From Anaeramoeba flamelloides (lineage: Eukaryota > Metamonada > Anaeramoebidae): a stretch of DNA of 64,000 nucleotides. Made by a program: the position numbers and the translations under genes. A model generated the notes under the pieces. That model worked only from the letters and a program-made list of their open reading frames with translations. It had not been told where the DNA came from and did not search any database. Every line of letters starts with the position of its first letter. Position 1 is the stretch's first letter. Shown in pieces: positions 11,342 through 22,400 of this stretch. The stretch spans positions 2,790,001 to 2,854,000 of the forward strand of contig JANTQA010000023.1 of the NCBI GenBank assembly GCA_027625915.1, read 5' to 3'.

Positions 11342-11959
11342 ATGAAAAAAGTAAATCATTGTCAAAATCAAAATTCTAGCAATGACAACACAAAAAAGAA
11401 ATTACATAAAATAAACACTACTAAAAAACAAAGAAACAAAGATCACACAAACACTACAATTTTAGACAAATTATATTCGATCATTGAATCTTACAAAACT
11501 GACAATAAAATAACCACAAAAGTCGAGGGTGGGAAGAAAAACAGAAAGATCAAAGAAAATTTCGGACGCTTAATGAAAAACCCAATTCTACCAAATTGCG
11601 GAAAAGCACTTCTAAACCCCTATTATGTTGAAAACGAAATCAAAAAATTAAAAATTAATGAAAATGGAACAAACCTTCAAGTACAAAATAATGGATCTTT
11701 TTTTGATCAAAGCGTACTTACATTTAAAGAGTTAAGAAAAATTCAAAAGCAAAACCTGGAGAAAAGCCAACAAAAGAAGCAACAACTTCGAAAAATTGGC
11801 CTCGGGCTAGACTCGATCCAATTTGTTTCCGCAGGAACAATTAACTTTAATCAAAATAACGATCCAAGAAAAAGATCTTTTGAGGCAACCCACACAAACA
11901 AAACACCTTCAAATAATAAAAAAAAGATCACAAGCTTTTTAAGTCTCAAAAAAAACTAA
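11342..11959 (+). CDS. Basic protein of 205 aa, not recognised
   Basis: An ATG at 11342 after a T-rich tract opens a 205-codon single-exon frame ending in TAA. Residues 1-75 are Lys/Asn/Thr-rich and likely disordered. Residues about 75-175 are better composed and include a short segment around NPILPNCGKALLNPYY, a helical Glu/Gln/Lys stretch (KELRKIQKQNLEK), and GLGLDSIQFVSAGTINF. The C-terminus is basic and ends KKITSFLSLKKN, which loosely resembles a degenerate PCNA-interacting motif (I-x-x-F with basic flanks); this is weak. Higher codon complexity and normal amino-acid use than surrounding DNA make it a real gene candidate, probably nuclear. No family was recognised. Confidence 0.6.
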   Translation: MKKVNHCQNQNSSNDNTKKKLHKINTTKKQRNKDHTNTTILDKLYSIIESYKTDNKITTKVEGGKKNRKIKENFGRLMKNPILPNCGKALLNPYYVENEIKKLKINENGTNLQVQNNGSFFDQSVLTFKELRKIQKQNLEKSQQKKQQLRKIGLGLDSIQFVSAGTINFNQNNDPRKRSFEATHTNKTPSNNKKKITSFLSLKKN

Positions 11960-12422
11960 TTACATAAAATAATCAAAATTTTCGCACAGCCTTCAGATGA
12001 GATTATTTTTGAACCACAAATGTTCACAATAAGGTTGCACAATAACAAAACTCAATTCCATAAAAGGTTTTATGATTTTGAAATCTTCCACACAAAAGAA
12101 ACACCAGAGAACAAAAATGCTATGAATTTGAGGCTATTTTTGAAGGAAACTTTTTTATAAAAATAATATGAAATTTCATGAATATATATTGAATTTTTTA
12201 CTGGAATTTAATGAACCACTAGTGAAATAGTCAATGGAAATTACCAGGAAAGTTCAAGGAAATTTTTAGAATTAAATGAAAAATGTTGAAAAATAAAACA
12301 AATATAATGAAAATTTATTGAAATTTCAAAGGAGATTTATTTCTGGACAGTTTCAAAGGAGATATTTATTTTTTGATTGCTTCGAGTGAGCAAAGAACAA
12401 ATACCACCACCTATGTGAATAG

Positions 12423-12437
12423 AAAAAAAAAAAAAAA

Positions 12438-12505
<68 letters not shown>
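12423..12505. repeat. Poly(A)/(GA)n microsatellite
   Basis: About 24 A residues are followed by about 29 GA units, pure or nearly so. Length is probably polymorphic and prone to assembly error. Confidence 0.9.
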
Positions 12506-12508
<3 letters not shown>

Positions 12509-12924
12509 GCACTAGAAATGTGGTAAATAGAACCGTTTTTAGACACAATCATTAAACAGTCTTCTAAAGTCATTGGTTTCTACAATTTTTGCTTCTTGAA
12601 ATCCACAAATTTATTTTAATTTATTTCCTTTCATTATTATTATTTTATTCGGGACTTCTAGGTGTACCTTTTTTATTTTGAGGTATTTTTATATTGTTGT
12701 GAGAAAAAGAAAAAGAACAAAAACACAAAGACAAACACAAAAGAAAACTGAAAAGAGCAAAAACGAAGCCAAATATCTATCAATACATTTATTCCAATTT
12801 CAAACAAAAAAAAAACAAACCACAAAAATAAAATGTAAATAAATGAAAAATCTTTAATTTTTTATTTTATAAACTCATAGAAAGACTCAATAATCATTGA
12901 TAATAAAAATGAACCATTTATATT

Positions 12925-12968
12925 AATTGTAAAAATGACTGAAAATGAAAAGTAATTTTTACAATTAA
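12925..12968. repeat. Short palindrome/hairpin
   Basis: Arms ATTAATTGTAAAAATGACT and AGTAATTTTTACAATTAAT are complementary around a loop of about 8 bases. A cruciform or hairpin is plausible; function unknown. Confidence 0.6.
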
Positions 12969-13269
12969 TAATCGTCTTGAATTTTTTATATAAACTATTT
13001 TTCAAACAAAATGGCACACCTCTCAAATCGTCAATACTATCGAATTTGATTGTTAATAAGATAATTACTAATTGGTGATTTTCATTTTAATTATTCATTT
13101 TTTCATTTTTTGCTTTTTTTATTTTTGGATATTGAACTGTTGGAAAATGAAAAAGCAAGATAAGAAGAAACCAATTTGGAAATAATCTACCAGTGTATAC
13201 ATGTTAACAGTTTAAGTTTGATTTCGAATGAGCTAGATATAGGAATTAAGAAAGACCATTATTGGATTG

Positions 13270-13437
13270 ATGCATGGAACAAAGAAAAGAGAAATAAAGA
13301 AAAAACATTCCAACAAAATACCAGATGAATTGCGGCTTTATCTTGAAAATGAGACATTAAAGAACAAAGGTTTAACGTGTAAGGAATTATCAATAAAATG
13401 TAGAGAACTTTTTCTCAATTCGCCTTGTTCAAAGGTT
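13270..13437 (+). CDS. Small open reading fragment, possible first exon or relic
   Basis: An ATG at 13270 starts a basic, well-mixed peptide (MHGTKKREIKKK..., then KGLTCKELSIKCRELF) of about 56 residues before a run of T encodes implausible poly-Phe. The complexity is higher than in chance frames here. A donor-like GT follows Lys at about 13437 (AAAG|GTTTTT) but is not a good match to the GTAAGT/GTAAAT donors seen elsewhere. The second half vaguely resembles a helix-turn-helix transposase N-terminus, unproven. No partner exon was found. Confidence 0.25.
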
Positions 13438-13781
13438 TTTATTGATTTTATAATTTTCTTTTTTTTTACAATTTACAAAACGAGATTTCTCATTTCAAAT
13501 AAAAGGGCACACCAATTTTTTAAATATTGAATTTTAATTTTTATTGTTTTGTTTTAATGAGTTTTAAAGATTCAGTTGGGTGTTTTTTTAGGTTTTTTGA
13601 GAGTTTCTTAGATTTTAGAATGATACTACAATTAATTTGATTCACTTATGAAAAATTCTTGAAATTTTTTGTGCCCTTTTATTTGAAAAAGAGTTTAGTT
13701 GGTTAAAAGGCATTATTAAGAGCACCAATTTTTTTTTAACTCTCTGATTCACTTGGATTATTTGAAACGGTGTTAAAAAAT

Positions 13782-13928
13782 CAATAATATTTTCAATTAA
13801 ATTTCATTTGATGAAATTTGAATAAAAAAATCATTTAATAATTTTCATTGAAAATTTTCCGGATTTTTTGAGGAATTTTTTATGAAAATTTCATCAAATG
13901 AAATTTAAATGAAAATATTATTGAGATT
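13782..13928. mobile_element. MITE-like inverted-repeat element (about 147 bp)
   Basis: Arms of about 45 bp at 13782-13828 and 13879-13928 are inverted copies, including AATTTCATTTGATGAAATTT and its partner ATTTCATCAAATGAAATTT. A short non-palindromic spacer lies between. No second copy was noticed. Confidence 0.55.
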
Positions 13929-13984
13929 TTATTAAGATTTCAAATTCAAAAAAAAAAAAAAAATAGTGTAAATTGTAAAATGAA

Positions 13985-14640
13985 ATTAAATGCTTTAATA
14001 TATTCTTGTTAAAATGGATAAGTATCACAATTAAAAACTGGGATCTTGTTTATTTTTTTTTTAATTACTTTTTGGAATCTAAAAATAGAAACCCAAAATA
14101 AAATTATACAAGTATTTGATAATTCATATTTAGAACTTCCAAAAGTTGTTATTTTTTTATTTTTTAAATTTCGAAGAGTAACTCAATAATCATGAACTTA
14201 AAAACCTAAAGATACTGATTAATTTTGTTTCCTTTCTATAAAGCTAATTGTGATATCAATATATTCCCAATATTCCAGATATAATTTGTCAATAAAATAT
14301 ATTGGTTAATTATTTATTGTTAAAAAAATTGACTTTTTTAACCATTAATCTACATTTCGCAAAAAATAAGAAAGATATTTTGCAACTCTGAAGTTTGGAT
14401 ATTGATAAATCAACATTTAAATTTATGGCAAAATGCATATTTTTTTTCTGAAATTCTTGTGTTTTCTACTAATACAAAGATAATTTTTAATTGGTGAAGA
14501 TCAAAAAATATTACTAATTGACTAATCAGATTTGTTAGAGACATTAGAACCATATAGAACGATTTTTTTTTATACAATAACAACATACTTTTATTTTAGG
14601 CTTTTCCTTGGTTGATACTAATCCTTTAAGAGAGATTTTC
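13985..14640 (+). repeat. Dispersed repeat E, copy 1 (uninterrupted)
   Basis: This segment matches 56775-57090, 58740-58855 and 59465-59655 in that order and orientation. Shared landmarks are TTTGATAATTCATATTTAGA / TTTAATAATTCATATTTTGA, TTTTGTTTCCTTTCTATA, TATTGATAAATCAA, ACTAATACA and the right end CCTTGGT. Copy 2 is broken open by later insertions, so copy 1 shows the original arrangement. Confidence 0.65.
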
Positions 14641-15699
14641 AAAAAAAAAAAAAACAATGAAAGAAATTAAAAAAAAATTCATTTATTAGGACAGGTTAAA
14701 AAAACAAATTAACCATATTTATATATATATATATATATATATAAGATCTTAAAGATTAAGGGTTAATTTACAAAAAAAAAATGGTAAGATCTCGATGGTA
14801 AAAAATACAGGAACTAATTAAAAAAAAAAAAAATCCACAAGAATATCATCAGTAAAAAATACATACCATAAAATAAAAAAAAAATATAACAAGAATTTCA
14901 AAAATTTCAATCAAAAAAAAAAGTTTAAAAAGCATTCTCAATTTCAAAAAAAAAAATAAAATAAAAAGAAACTACAATCGTTTTGTATTTTATTTTTCAA
15001 AATGCTTACATATATAGAATTTAAAATCAAATTATTTTCATACCATGCAAAATCAATTGTATTGGGTTTAATATAATTTGACGGTAATTTTCTAACCCTT
15101 TCTATTTCCTTAAAGTTTGATTTTTGTACATTCTTCAGATATAAATTAACACCATTGAAAAATGAAAACATTATTCATAAAAAAAAAATCAAGATCTTAA
15201 AAAGAGCTAAAGAGTGATACTTCGATTCTAACACTGTTGTTTTCAGAGTGATAATTCACATTCATTTAAAGTAGAAATTTATTGACAGTCTATGGTACTT
15301 TTTTTTCAATGTATCCTGGTTTTACTTTTTGATTTTTCAATACTGATCTATTATAATATTTTTTTTACTTTTTAATTGGTATTAAACTACCTATAAAAAT
15401 TTCAAACATTTTTTTTTACATTTCAAACCAGTTATTTTTAACCTTAAAGGTGGGACACTTGGATAATATTCACGTTTTATGAAAATGTGAATTTCTTTTC
15501 TCATTAGTAACATATTTATTAGTATATAAAAATCTTGAGTTGTGGAGTTCTTGTTAAAATAGAAAATATTTAGGTATTATATTTTATTATTATTTTTTTT
15601 ATTGATGGGGTGTGATTCAACAAAATTACCTATTGTATACTTGAAATTCAATTTTTTTTTTTTCGAGTTTTTCATCCCAACTATAATATAGGTAAGATT

Positions 15700-16110
15700 A
15701 GAAAGTTTTGGGTTTTTTTTCAGAATTTGTTTCATTTGAAAAGAGAAAGTTTTTTTTACCAACCAAAATCAAAATTTATCTTGAAAAGTTTGAAAAGTCA
15801 AAATTCTACTTATACGAGTTCACTCCACTGTATTTTAATTCTCATATAGTTTACTTCAAGTTTGTTGCTATACTAGAATATAAAGTGGGTATGTTCATAC
15901 CAATATTAAAAACAAAATCAATTTTTATGGGGTCTTGTTTTGTTCTAAAATTTCATAAATTGATTTTGATAATCAATATTTTCGATAAAATCTAAAATAG
16001 TTTGAAATTTGGAATATTTTGTCTTTCCTTTTGTTGCCATCTTTTAAATAATTTTTATTATATTCAGATATCGTATTTCAATCCCTACAAGGGATAAAAA
16101 AAGAATATTC
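15700..16110 (+). repeat. Repeat F, copy 1
   Basis: About 410 bp resemble 21490-21920 in the same orientation. Shared landmarks are TCTTGAAAAGTTTGAAAAGTC / CCTTGAAAAGGTTCGAAAATC, ATAGTTTACTTC / ATAGTTTAGTGT, GACTTTCC / GTCTTTCC, and CAATCCCTACAAGG / CAACCCATACAGG. Identity is about 65-70% by eye. The two copies flank site-2 protease exon 1. Confidence 0.5.
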
Positions 16111-16226
16111 CTCAAAAGAGTTCTTTTTATTTCTCTTTCTATTTGTTTCAAAAATTTTAGACTCTTATTGTCTGTTTAATGTTTCGAAATTAATTTCATT
16201 GATAGAATAGTATTGAATCGCTTTAT

Positions 16227-16252
16227 TTCAATCAATTAGATTGATTGAAAGA
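16227..16252. repeat. Perfect short hairpin upstream of site-2 protease
   Basis: The sequence TTTCAATCAATTAGATTGATTGAAA is self-complementary except for its centre. It lies about 150 bp before the start codon. A regulatory role is possible but unsupported. Confidence 0.45.
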
Positions 16253-16404
16253 TAAAAAGCACTTAATTATTATTCAAAAAGATCATTCTGAAACATTGTG
16301 AAATAGCTGAAATACAAAAAAAACACATTTGTGATTTTTATTTTGAAGAGTTAACATCGAAATCATTTTTTTCTTTTTTTTTTGATCCAAATTTAATTCT
16401 TTTT

Positions 16405-19400
16405 ATGATTTTAGGATTCTCACATTATTTGATTTTATGGGTAACGTGGTATTGCTTTTTAAGAGGGCTGTTTCATTTTTTCCCGAGTTTAATTGAAAGG
16501 TTATTGGCAAAGTTCCATTTGTCGATCTCCATCTTTTCAATTACAAGATCTTCAAGATCTTTGACTTCAATTATTAACTATCTCCTGAAGCTACCAAAAG
16601 GATTAAAGCGGATTATTAATTGGTGGTTCTCAATTGGCGTCTTTGTAACCATTTTGCTGATTGTATTTGTTTTCATTTTTTTAACACTCTCAATTGTTGT
16701 AGGAATAAGGGCGATCCTATTCAAGCACCCAGATCCAAAATTGTTTAATTGGATTTACCTTTTTTATCTTCCTGGTTCAGATGTCCCTCAAGCATTTTGG
16801 TATTTTCATCTCTTTGTTATTCTGATCCTGAGTTCCATTCATGAATTTGGTCATGCACTAGCAACGATTTCTCAAGATTTCCCAATTTCAAAGTAAGTCT
16901 TTTTTTTTTTTTTTTTTTTTTTTGTTTTTAGAGTTATCTCTTGGCAATTGAATGTTTTTCGTTTTCAGTTTTTGGTCTTCCTCCAAGATTTAATTTTTTT
17001 TTTTTCATCGTTCTTTGTTAATACAAAACAAACTTTGTTTTTTTTATTTTTTTTCTTTTTGTTGTTCTTAATCTTCTTTTTTTTGTTCTTAATATTTAAC
17101 TTTAAAACTTTTCAGAAGAACTTTTTATAATTTTTCGTTCTTTTAATCAAATTTTTAATATTTCTTGGGTTAATAATGGTATTGGCAATTAATTTTATTT
17201 CCAATTTCAACTTTTTGAATTTCCAAAGTAAAAAATTTGTCTCGAGTTGTTTCATTTCCGATTACAAACACCAAATTATAGCGCTTTTATATCTTCTGGA
17301 GTTTTTTGTCTTCGAGTAATAATTCGAAATTCATTACTGGTTTTTGAGTTTTAAATAGGAAAAAATTTTCTCTTGTTCTTTTTTTCTCAAGTTTTACAAG
17401 TAAAATTTTAGTTGTAAAGCCCGAATTATGACTTAAAAAAACAACAAGTGGGTGAATTTGTATTAACGTTCGATAAGGAGCTATTGAATCACAGCGATTT
17501 AACTGAAAGTTAAATTATTTTTTTGATCACAGATCCTTTGTGAATGACATTAGAAAAAGAAGTCAAACTTTTTTCCCCATTTAAAATTCAAACTCAACTA
17601 AGACTCAATTGTCAATATTTTCCAAAAGAGCCTTCGTTAATAAAAGTTAAAATCTCTAAATTTAAAAAGCAGAATACCTTACACAAGTGTAAATATGGAT
17701 GTCTTAAAAAAATAGAGTTTTTGGATTTATTGTTAAGGGTTAAATGTTAAAAAAAAGGGTATATGATTAAATTTCAAATTTGGTCAAATTTAAAAATTGG
17801 TCGAATTGAATTACTTCATATTTTTGAAGAGTTTCTTGATTATTATTATTGGTATGATGGTTTTTAATGGTTTTTTATAATTGTGGGAGGAAAAATCAAA
17901 AAGATTATTTTGCGATTGGTAGTATTCTATTACTTAAATTGAGAATATTCAAAATGTTGAAATCATCAACATTAAAAATATCCATAAAAATGTGTTCGAA
18001 AATTAATTTTAACACAAAAAGTTTAGTGGAAAATTTTCCCCCCTGAAAACAAGTTGCAAAAGTCTAATTGGTCTCTTAATTATCTTTTTTTCAAAATCCT
18101 TGCCAACATTTTCTAGTATACCATCCAAACCACCCAAGCATACTCTAACATACTCTAACATACTCTAACATGCCCTAACATACCTTAACCTACCAGTAAA
18201 GGGTGTTTTAAAATGCCTACAGTTAATATATTTCAATGGAATTGACTATTTTGAAAAAAATGAGAATTTGACTAAAATTGAAATTTGATAATTTTCCCTT
18301 AAAAAAAAGCACTAAATCCGTAAAAGAGAAAATTTTGAATTGACTAAATTTGTGTCTTTGAATTCAAACAGGGCCTAGACACTAGTGTCTAAAATAGACC
18401 CAGTCATTAGAAATATTTTAACTAAATTTAGTTTTCTAAAACAAAATAAAGAGTCTATAAAAAAAATCAAGAATAAAAAAAGTGAAGAAAGATCAAAAGA
18501 ATGAATTAAAAAATAAATAATAAGAAAAAACTTAGTGTTCTTGTAATACAGGTGAATTTTACATTGTGGGGTTTTTAGGCTTTGAGTAACTTTTTCCTAC
18601 TGTGTTGAGTTATATTGGTCAAAAATATTCTATGGTGATTCCATAGATTTCTTTTCTGTTCATTTTACAAAGTAATTCATCTATATCTTCTTTGACTATG
18701 ATATTATAGTAAAATTTTTGATTTTTTTTGAGTTCTTTTTTTCCATTGTCTTCTCGTTTTTTCATATTTTTTATCGCTCCTTATAAAGTGACTTACAACA
18801 ATTTTTCTTTAACAAAATTGGAATATTTTGGATTTTAGTCCATTTCCCCATCTATATGTGTATCTATTCAGACAATTTGTGATGGATTTCAGTTTGAATA
18901 TCGCTTGTTGTTGATTTCCAGTTTAAGTGGGGCTGTTTTTCACTAAAATTGTTCGGAAATTGTACTATTTTAAGGTATTTTTTCAGTTACCAGTTTTCCC
19001 ATTTTTGTGATAATTCGGCTTTGTGCTTTATGGATTTGATGTGAGTCGCATGTGGTCTTTTTTTGATTTCTTCTTTCTCCATGTTCTCCTAATCAACGTT
19101 CTTTATCTTGCCCATTTTCAAGTCCTCTGCTAGGTGATCCAGCTCAAAGTATCTTAATTTCTTGATGAATTTAGAATTTTTCTTTAGGATCATGTGTTGT
19201 GTGGGTTCTGTACTTGTTTCTCATTTGAATATGTCTGTGGGAAAGTGCTTTTTTGTACTTTTATTATTCTCTTTAATCTTTTATATTAAATCGGGTATCC
19301 ATGTCTTTGATATCTAATTGTGTCAGGTTAAAGATGTCAAAACCAGATAGTACTTGAGGTAAAATTACAGCTTTGAAAAGTTAATTTTGGGTTGCTTTTG

Positions 19401-22400
19401 ATAATTTTTGATTTACATATATATTATCTATTCGTATCTGCCGAAATTATCTTTAGCTTTATCTAAATTTTTTTGATATATGTTTTTTTTTTTGAAATTT
19501 TTTTTTTATTCGTCCATGTACCTTGATATTTGATTTCATTTAGTTTTGTAATCTTCTTTTTATTTCAAAAATTAAAAAAAAAAAATTGCCATTATTTTTT
19601 CCAGATTTGAAAAAAATTGAGTAAAATTTTTGATCTTATTCTATTCATTTGAATTCTGGAAAACATAGATACTCAAGTAAAATCTAAGACAATTCAAGGC
19701 ACTTGACTACACTTTACAAAAATAGTTCAAATAATAAAAAAAAATCAAAAATATTTATTTCAAACTCAAAAATATTTAAGTTATCCATCAAGTTCAAAAA
19801 TTCTAAAATTCAGAACATTTATTAATTGCTTAAATAGATATTACTATGTAATCAATAAAAATTCAAATTATTTTAACCTTTGAGTTTAAAATATGAACAG
19901 AAAAAAATAAAAGAAAATATTGATAATCATTTTTTATGGGTGTGTTCTTCCTATTAAAATGATAGATTTATATTTCTGAATAAATTAAAAGAAATAAATC
20001 TTAATGAACAAATTTTAAACCAAGAAAGTTTGAAATTATTTTCATAAAATTAATAATCGTGAAATCAATGATTTCACGGTTAATTGTCTCAAAGAAAAAA
20101 ACAAGTATAAGAGCATCTAGAGTGTATTTTACACCTCTTTGATAATTATAATAAAATTATTTTTTGACAAAAATTAGCTCTACACTGAACTTCAATCTTG
20201 AATACATTATAGCTCGGATAAAAAACTGTAAATAAAATTTCAATGTTTTCGAAAGTGGCATAGAGTATCTAGCTTTTTTTTAATTTCTCAAATTAAAAAA
20301 AAACATAACAGCAAATAGGTGGTAATTTTTTTGGATCAACTCTCCTCAAAAAGAATAAAATATTTTTTTTTTTTTCATTTCTCACATTCCATTTTATTCT
20401 CAAACCTTTGCCAATTACTTTAACAAGCAGAAATAAATTAATAGAAAATGTGATGAAATTTTTTTCCTCATTTAAAATTCAAACACATCTAGAGATCTAT
20501 TTTCATTTTGTTATCTTTTCCTTTCATTTGATAAAGCGAAAAGAAAAGAAAAAAAAAAAACAAAGAAATCTACCCAAAGAAACAAATAATCATAAAAAGA
20601 ACTTTTAAACCTTTGGGATTGTATCCAAAGCGTTTTATTTACTAAAGAAGTAATTGGATATTTATCACGTTTTATTTCAAATTTAAAATACATTTAATTA
20701 TGAGAATAATCATTTTGTAACATTTTAACCAAAAGTTTCAAATATCAAAATCATTAATTTTACAAGACATAACTTGAACAATTCAAATTTTTAGATTTGT
20801 AATTTCAAAATTTGGACAAACCACTTTCAATTTAAAATTTATTTATTGGGAATTTTTCAGTTTCCCCCTTACTTGATTAGGGAAGTTGAACACCTTTTTT
20901 TTTTTTCTTCAATTTCACAAAATTATTATTGGTTTTCCAAATTCTCTTGTCATAAAAACACTTACAAATAATGGAAATTTCAATAATACGGAATATTTAA
21001 ATCAAATTCAATGAATGATGAACTTTCTCAAATAAATTAATGAATCAATAACCCAAATCCAAAAAAGTGGACATTATTTTTTTTTTTTTTTGTTTCAAAT
21101 AATATTCTCTTTTAAGAGAGTTATATTGCAAAATCGAAAATATAAAATAAAGAGAAATACCAAGATAACTTCTTACAGTTAATATTATGTATAATATTTC
21201 AAAATAGCTTGATCAAAAAGATTTGCAAAAAATATAAAATAAAATTCCACTTTTTTTTTTTTACACAGAAGAAGAAACGGATAAAATATAATAGAAAAAG
21301 TCCATTAGAATAAGGATCCCAAATAATTTTTTTATAAAATAAAATAGACCTGTATAAGTTTTTCATACTCTGGGAAACTTTATCAAGATTTAAGGACAAT
21401 CTGAATTTCATTTTGAGTGGATATTATTTTCATGACTAACAACAACATATCCGTTGGCTTAAAGGAATGTTGAGTCAAGAGATCTTGTTAAAATTTGAAA
21501 TTTGGGGTTTTTTTTTTTGAAATTTTGTATTGGGAGAAAAAATTATTTTCTACTTGCAATCCAAATTCAAAATTTGCCTTGAAAAGGTTCGAAAATCAAG
21601 TTTCATCATCTTATTACTTGCTTTGTAACATCTTTTTAAAATATAATATAGTTTAGTGTAATGGTTTACATATATTTTCAAAAAAGAGGAAAGCGAAGTG
21701 AATCAAGAGTTAGTAAACAAAATTGATTGTTAAATATTTCCTTGTTTTGTTTGGAAATTTCAAAAAGTTTTTTGATCTAGAAATAATTTTTTTTTTTTAA
21801 AATTTTTGAATAAAAAATCCACAAAATGAAATATTTTGACTTTCCTTTAATTCACTAGATTTTAAATCATTTCTATTTGCTAATATTGTGTTTCAACCCA
21901 TACAGGAAATATAAAATAAGAATAGGCCTTATAATAATATTTAAAAAATTTTTAAAATTAAAAAAAAAAAATAAATAACATACAATTTTCAAAATTGAAA
22001 AAAATCATCAAAAATTGAGATCAATTTTTTTTTTTATTATCTTTTATTGAATCAATTTCATATGAACAAATGGATTGATAATTGAATTGTATTAATATCC
22101 GTAATCAATAAATGATGAATACAATGTTTCAAAGGTTATCTTAAATTTTTATATGAATCAAATTTTGATACTGAAAAAGATTTATAAACAATTGAATACG
22201 AGAGTAAAAAAGCTCTTATTGAAAAATTTCTATCATAACCAAATTTTAATTCATATAAAAATTCACGGTAGACCTTTGGAACAGCTGTAACAAATTGGTA
22301 TATTCAAATACTGATATTAGATTTTTATTTACATCACAGAATTTAAAAAACAAATTTCCCACTTTTTTAAAAATACTTGATATTAAAATATTAATTCTCC

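Larger units (their letters stand above)
11960..13266. other. Intergenic region with microsatellite and hairpin
   Basis: It holds an A-run followed by (GA)n at about 12423-12505 and a palindromic hairpin at 12925-12968. No gene is supported; open frames over the GA repeat are artefacts of the repeat. Confidence 0.5.
13531..16404. other. Intergenic region rich in repeats
   Basis: It holds a palindromic element at 13782-13928, repeat E copy 1 (about 13985-14640), a (TA)n tract near 14717-14742, repeat F copy 1 (about 15700-16110) and a 26-bp hairpin at 16227-16252 just upstream of site-2 protease. No gene is supported. Confidence 0.5.

Noticed and set aside
12337-12573. Ser/Leu or Arg/Glu repeat frames
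   Set aside because: Both are readings of the (GA)n microsatellite.
15708-15995. 95-codon frame
   Set aside because: Lies in repeat F; the other copy does not keep it open.
18137-18190. Possible telomere-like repeat
   Set aside because: Unit is 10 bp, only three exact copies, internal to an intron; does not match known telomere units.
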